From Streptomyces sedi (GTDB lineage: Bacteria > Actinomycetota > Actinomycetes > Streptomycetales > Streptomycetaceae): a stretch of DNA of 64,000 nt. Below are positions 61,072 to 64,000 of the stretch, piece by piece. The DNA lies in NCBI RefSeq assembly GCF_006335015.1, contig NZ_VDGT01000007.1:228704-292703 (forward strand). Direction: 5' to 3'. Position numbers and translations under genes: made by a program. Position 1 is the stretch's first letter; each line of letters starts with the position of its first letter. The notes under the pieces were generated by a model, which saw nothing but the letters and a program-made list of their open reading frames with translations, made no database searches and was not told the origin of the DNA.

Positions 61072-61722
61072 TCACTCCTGCGGCGGGGACCACATCTCGC
61101 CGCCGAGCACGTCCCGCATCCCGATCCAGATCATGTTCATCAGCCGCAGCGCGACCCGTTCGGGAGCCTCCTGCGGGTGCTGCTCCATCCAGTCCGTGAG
61201 CGAGTCCGCGGCGCCGACCAGCGCCTGGGCGACGAAGTCCACGTCCACCTCGCCCAGTCGGTCGTCGGCCCCGCCCTCGTCGATGCCGCGCCGCACCAGG
61301 TCGGCGACCTCGCGCATCACCGACTCCCGCGCCTGCTCCAGCTCGGCGGTGATCGCCTCGCTCTGCTCGGGCGCCTGGCGGTGCAGCATCACCCAGCTGT
61401 CCCTGTCCTCGGCGACGAACGCGAAGAACGCCGAGAGGCCGCGCCACAGCCGGAGTTCGGGCGCGTCGCCGCTGTCGGCCGCCTCCCGGAAGGCCGTCAC
61501 CAGCGCCTGGGAGGAGCGCCTGACGCAGGCCACGAAGAGGTTCTCCTTGGAACCCAGGTAGAGATAGACCATCGGCTTGGAGATCCCCGCGTGGTCGGCG
61601 ATCTCGTCCACCACGGCGGCGTGGTAGCCGCGTTGCGCGAACACCCGCAGCGCGGCGTCGACGATCTCGCGCTCGCGCACGCTCCTCGGGAGCCTTCTCC
61701 GCCCGGTCTTCTCAGTGGTCAC
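61072..61722 (-). CDS. TetR/AcrR-family regulator of the lipid module
   Basis: A 216-residue repressor. HTH: REIVDAALRVFAQRGYHAAVVDEIADHAGISKPMVYLYLGSKENLF (N-terminal third), here SVREREIVDAAL then AGISKPMVYLYLGSKE. The ligand domain is helical and probably senses an acyl-CoA (inference). GTG at 61722 is chosen; a longer frame to 61803 runs through the promoter and operator and is unlikely. It is divergent from the SCP2/acyl-CoA dehydrogenase operon. Its own promoter carries the candidate operator seen again before the FabG4-like gene. Confidence 0.88.
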   Translation of the reverse strand: MTTEKTGRRRLPRSVREREIVDAALRVFAQRGYHAAVVDEIADHAGISKPMVYLYLGSKENLFVACVRRSSQALVTAFREAADSGDAPELRLWRGLSAFFAFVAEDRDSWVMLHRQAPEQSEAITAELEQARESVMREVADLVRRGIDEGGADDRLGEVDVDFVAQALVGAADSLTDWMEQHPQEAPERVALRLMNMIWIGMRDVLGGEMWSPPQE

Positions 61723-61752
61723 TCTTGTCAGCCTACCCACGCCGCGACTAAT

Positions 61753-61774
61753 CTTACTTTCCAGTAAGTCTACT
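61753..61774. promoter_or_regulatory. Candidate TetR operator beside the tetR gene
   Basis: CTTACT-TTCC-AGTAAG (61753-61768) is a perfect palindrome followed by TCTACT. Read on the minus strand it is AGTAGACTTACTGGAAAGTAAG, the same layout as the site at 58717. A further inverted repeat TCTAC-TTCAGA-GTAGA overlaps at 61769-61784. Confidence 0.7.
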
Positions 61775-61853
61775 TCAGAGTAGATACCAAGCTGTGACAG
61801 CAAGTGAGGTCGCGCCAGCGGCGCCTGGCGACTTCGGTAAGGACGGACGAACC

Positions 61854-62312
61854 ATGGCCGACAGCGGTTCCGAACTCGGCGAGCTCGACTTCGAGCAGGT
61901 CACCCCCGAAGAGTTTGCGAAGCTGGTGAAGCGGACGCCGGCCAAGGAGATCACCGCGCTGATGCGCGGGGAGCTGCGCGCCCGGGTGCTGGGCGAGATC
62001 TTCAGCCGGATGGAGCGGCAGTTCCGCCCGGAGAACGCGGGCTCGCTCAACGCCGTGATCCGCTGGGAGATCACCGGCGAGTCGACGGCCACCTGGGAGA
62101 CCAGCATCGCCGACGGCACCTGCACCGCGCGCGAGGGCGCCCACGCCGCGAACCCCCGGGTCACCCTGACGATGGGCGACGCCGAGTTCCTCAAGCTGGT
62201 CTCCGGCAACGGCAGCCCGGTCACGATGTTCATGACCCGCAAGGTGCGGATCGCCGGTGACATCGGCGTCGCCTCCGGGCTCACCCGCCTCTTCGACATC
62301 CCGAAGGGCTGA
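61854..62312 (+). CDS. SCP2 sterol-binding-like protein
   Basis: A 152-residue protein. FEQVTPEEFAKLVKRT starts it; NAVIRWEITG, WETSIADGTC, PRVTLTMGDAEFLKLVSGNG and VRIAGDIGVASGLTRLFD match the SCP2 lipid-carrier fold (GDxxxALRLxxLF-like end). It probably carries acyl chains or sterols for the enzymes around it. Start at ATG 61854 is preferred over an opening at 61794. Next gene follows after 6 bases. Confidence 0.87.
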   Translation: MADSGSELGELDFEQVTPEEFAKLVKRTPAKEITALMRGELRARVLGEIFSRMERQFRPENAGSLNAVIRWEITGESTATWETSIADGTCTAREGAHAANPRVTLTMGDAEFLKLVSGNGSPVTMFMTRKVRIAGDIGVASGLTRLFDIPKG

Positions 62313-62318
62313 GCGCTG

Positions 62319-63533
62319 ATGAGCGGTTTCTCCCTCGACCTGACCGAGGAACAGCGCGACCTGCGCGAGTGGGTCCACGGATTCGCCTCCGGCGTGGTCC
62401 GCCCGGCCGCCGCCGAGTGGGACGAACGCGAGGACACCCCCTGGCCGGTGATCCAGGAGGCCGCCAAGATCGGCCTCTACGGCTTCGAGTCCCTGGCCGA
62501 GATGTTCGGCGACCCCTCGGGGCTCTCCCTCCAGATCGCCAACGAGGAGCTGTTCTGGGGTGACGCCGGCATCGGCATGGCCCTCTTCGGCACCTCCCTC
62601 GCGGTCGCCGGCATCTTCGCCGCCGGCACCTCGGAACAGCTGGTGGAGTGGGTGCCCCAGTGCTTCGGCGACGCCGACGACCCGAAGGTGGCGGCCTTCT
62701 GCGTCTCCGAGCCCGAGGCCGGCTCCGACGTGGCGTCCATGCGCACCCGGGCCCGCTACGACGAGGCCAAGGACGAGTGGGTGATCAGCGGCCAGAAGGC
62801 GTGGATCACCAACGGCGGCATCGCCAACGTCCACGTCGTGGTGGCCTCCGTCGACCCCGACCTGGGCTCCCGTGGGCAGGCCGCGTTCGTCGTGCCGCCC
62901 GGCACCAAGGGACTTGAGGGCAACCGCAAGATCAAGAAGCTGGGCCTGCGGGCCTCGCACACCGCCGACGTCTTCCTGGACGAGGTGCGGGTGCCGGGCT
63001 CCTGCCTGCTGGGCGGGAAGGAACGGCTGGACCGCCGGCTGGCCAAGGCCCACGAGGGCGGCCGGGGCAAGGGCCAGGCCGCGATGGCCACCTTCGAGGT
63101 CTCGCGCCCCACGGTGGGCGCCCAGGCACTGGGCATCGCGCGGGCGGCGTACGAGTACGCGCTCGACTACGCGGGCGAACGCGTCGCGTTCGGCCGCCCG
63201 ATCGTCGAAAACCAGTCCATCGCCTTCGCCCTGGCCGACATGCGCACCGAGATCGACGCGGTCCGCCTCCTCATCTGGCGCGCGGCCTGGATGGGCCGCA
63301 ACGAGAAGCCGTTCACGGCGGGCGAGGGCTCGATGTCCAAGCTCCGCGCCGGCGAACTGGCGGTCTCCGCCACCGAGAAGGCCGTCCAGATCCTCGGCGG
63401 CGCCGGCTACAGCCGCGAGCACCCGGTGGAACGGATGTACCGGGACGCGAAGATCTACACCATCTTCGAGGGCACCAGCGAGATCCAACGCCTGGTGATC
63501 GCCCGCTCGATCACGGGCCGACACATTCGGTAG
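62319..63533 (+). CDS. Acyl-CoA dehydrogenase
   Basis: A 404-residue FAD enzyme that makes the first double bond of beta-oxidation. AFCVSEPEAGSDVASM and WITNGGIANVHVV form the flavin site; ILGGAGYSREHPVERMYRDAKIY and the base Glu in FEGTSEIQRL (about E384) complete it. The length fits short/medium-chain members, not the ~600-residue FadE5 type of mycobacteria. It is co-transcribed with the SCP2 gene and divergent from tetR. A hairpin terminator follows. Confidence 0.94.
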   Translation: MSGFSLDLTEEQRDLREWVHGFASGVVRPAAAEWDEREDTPWPVIQEAAKIGLYGFESLAEMFGDPSGLSLQIANEELFWGDAGIGMALFGTSLAVAGIFAAGTSEQLVEWVPQCFGDADDPKVAAFCVSEPEAGSDVASMRTRARYDEAKDEWVISGQKAWITNGGIANVHVVVASVDPDLGSRGQAAFVVPPGTKGLEGNRKIKKLGLRASHTADVFLDEVRVPGSCLLGGKERLDRRLAKAHEGGRGKGQAAMATFEVSRPTVGAQALGIARAAYEYALDYAGERVAFGRPIVENQSIAFALADMRTEIDAVRLLIWRAAWMGRNEKPFTAGEGSMSKLRAGELAVSATEKAVQILGGAGYSREHPVERMYRDAKIYTIFEGTSEIQRLVIARSITGRHIR

Positions 63534-63547
63534 GACACGTTCCCCAC

Positions 63548-63583
63548 GGGCCCCCGCCGGCGCCACCTCGCCGGCGGGGGCCC
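63548..63583 (+). terminator. Strong hairpin after the acyl-CoA dehydrogenase
   Basis: GGGCCCCCGCCGGCG pairs exactly with its complement (15 bp) across a 6-base loop, 15 bases after the stop. Confidence 0.85.
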
Positions 63584-63744
63584 TTCGCGGTCGAAGGCCA
63601 GTCGCGCACGCGATCGGCGACCGAGCCAAGCCCCTGCCCCGGAACCCCGGGCACTGGTCGGCCACAGGGTGACAACACCGTGCGGCACCGGAGCCGTTGA
63701 CAGTGCCGTCTGGTTCACTGGGCTGCGGACAGAGGGGAGTGCGG

Positions 63745-63900
63745 ATGCCGGCGGTAATACGTCGAACCCGAAAGCAGCTTGAGAACCAACGCTCGCGCCT
63801 TCTCGAAGAGATACGCATGGACTATGAAGAGCTGCGCGAGCGTGCCGCCTCGTACACGCTCAGCATGAACGAGCTAGGGCGTTTCGTTTGGATCATCTGA
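63745..63900 (+). pseudogene. Small conserved gene truncated by an IS insertion
   Basis: From ATG 63745 the frame reads MPAVIRRTRKQLENQRSRL, then MDYEELRERAASYTLSMNEL. It then runs into IS sequence (GRFVWII) and stops at 63900. Short actinobacterial proteins of this type usually continue after EL with a conserved aromatic/acidic end (from memory), so the 3' part has been replaced. The break is at CTA|GGG near 63875, a TA-containing target as used by IS5-group elements. Confidence 0.6.
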
Positions 63901-64000
63901 TCGTTGGATTGGGTGTGCCATTAACGGATGCGCAGTGGGCGCGGGTTGAGCCGTTGTTGCCGGACCGGACGCCGAAGCGGGGTGGCCGCTGGCGGGATCA
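63875..64000 (+). mobile_element. IS5-family insertion sequence, left end (cut by window edge)
   Basis: From about 63875 (AGGGCGTTTCG) the DNA looks like the left end of a Streptomyces IS5-type element. The frame from TTG 63888 reads LIVGLGVPLTDAQWARVEPL then LPDRTPKRGGRWRD, the start of an IS5-family DDE transposase (DUF4096-like helix). GATCA-TC-TGATC at 63891-63902 is an inverted repeat near the end. The window ends before the catalytic domain and the right terminus, so the element cannot be classified or measured. Confidence 0.75.
63888..64000 (+). CDS. IS5-family transposase, 3' partial
   Basis: First ~37 residues of a transposase (VPLTDAQWARVEPLLPDRTP). The start codon is uncertain: TTG 63888 or GTG 63918 in the same frame. 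The DDE motif is outside the window. Confidence 0.7.
   Translation, partial: MDHLIVGLGVPLTDAQWARVEPLLPDRTPKRGGRWRD

Noticed and set aside
61723..61803. Longer start for the TetR gene
   Set aside because: The extension runs through the operator palindromes and the divergent promoter and has no ribosome site.

Overview
The window is very GC-rich, uses many GTG and some TTG starts, and most neighbouring genes overlap by 1-4 bases. It carries SigB/SigF-type sigma, DUF397, LacI/ROK and AldO genes. This suggests a Streptomyces or close relative. The left edge cuts an ECF transporter gene and the right edge cuts an IS5-type element.

Layout. (1) 1-5.7 kb: an ECF importer (EcfT, double ATPase EcfAA, S component), then a surface protein of alpha/alpha-barrel repeats with a sortase tail, then a secreted DUF4430 protein. 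The last two domains are the two halves of animal intrinsic factor/transcobalamin, so this looks like a vitamin (probably B12) capture-and-import system. The B12-dependent methylmalonyl-CoA mutase mutAB lies at 8.2-12.3 kb. (2) 5.7-24.5 kb: ATP-dependent DNA ligase, a P-loop kinase, mutAB, GH31 glycosidase, two CNNM/CorC-type membrane proteins, an SDR, DUF2267, a stress-type sigma factor, GT9, NDH-2-like oxidoreductase and a secreted serine hydrolase. Gaps hold arrays of a hairpin-forming repeat with a conserved ~180-186 bp period. (3) 24.7-37.3 kb: a mannoside catabolic island: ABC importer, GH38 mannosidase, mannose-6-phosphate isomerase, ROK kinase and LacI regulator, with a LacI-type operator at the promoter; then a VOC protein and an oxidoreductase/isomerase pair. 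(4) 37.7-45.7 kb: sulfonate-sulfur acquisition in two convergent transcription units (ssuACB plus two flavin monooxygenases; ssuD-ssuE). Each unit is headed by a short Cys-containing leader peptide that appears to be translated leaderlessly. (5) 45.9-55 kb: alditol oxidase, small proteins, TrmH-type methyltransferase, an ABC exporter divergent from a secreted beta-helix protein (LacI-like palindromes between them), an XRE regulator next to a frameshifted small gene, and an orphan DUF397 gene. (6) 55.2-63.5 kb: a fatty acid/lipid module (FadD, thiolase, FabG4-like reductase, MaoC dehydratase, TetR regulator, SCP2 protein, acyl-CoA dehydrogenase). A shared 22-bp operator candidate sits in both divergent promoter regions. 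(7) 63.7 kb to the end: a small gene cut by an IS5-family insertion.

The regions most worth a second look are the split transcobalamin-like system, the paired leaderless leader peptides, the shared TetR site and the repeat arrays. All family names come from reading the proteins; no database search was run.
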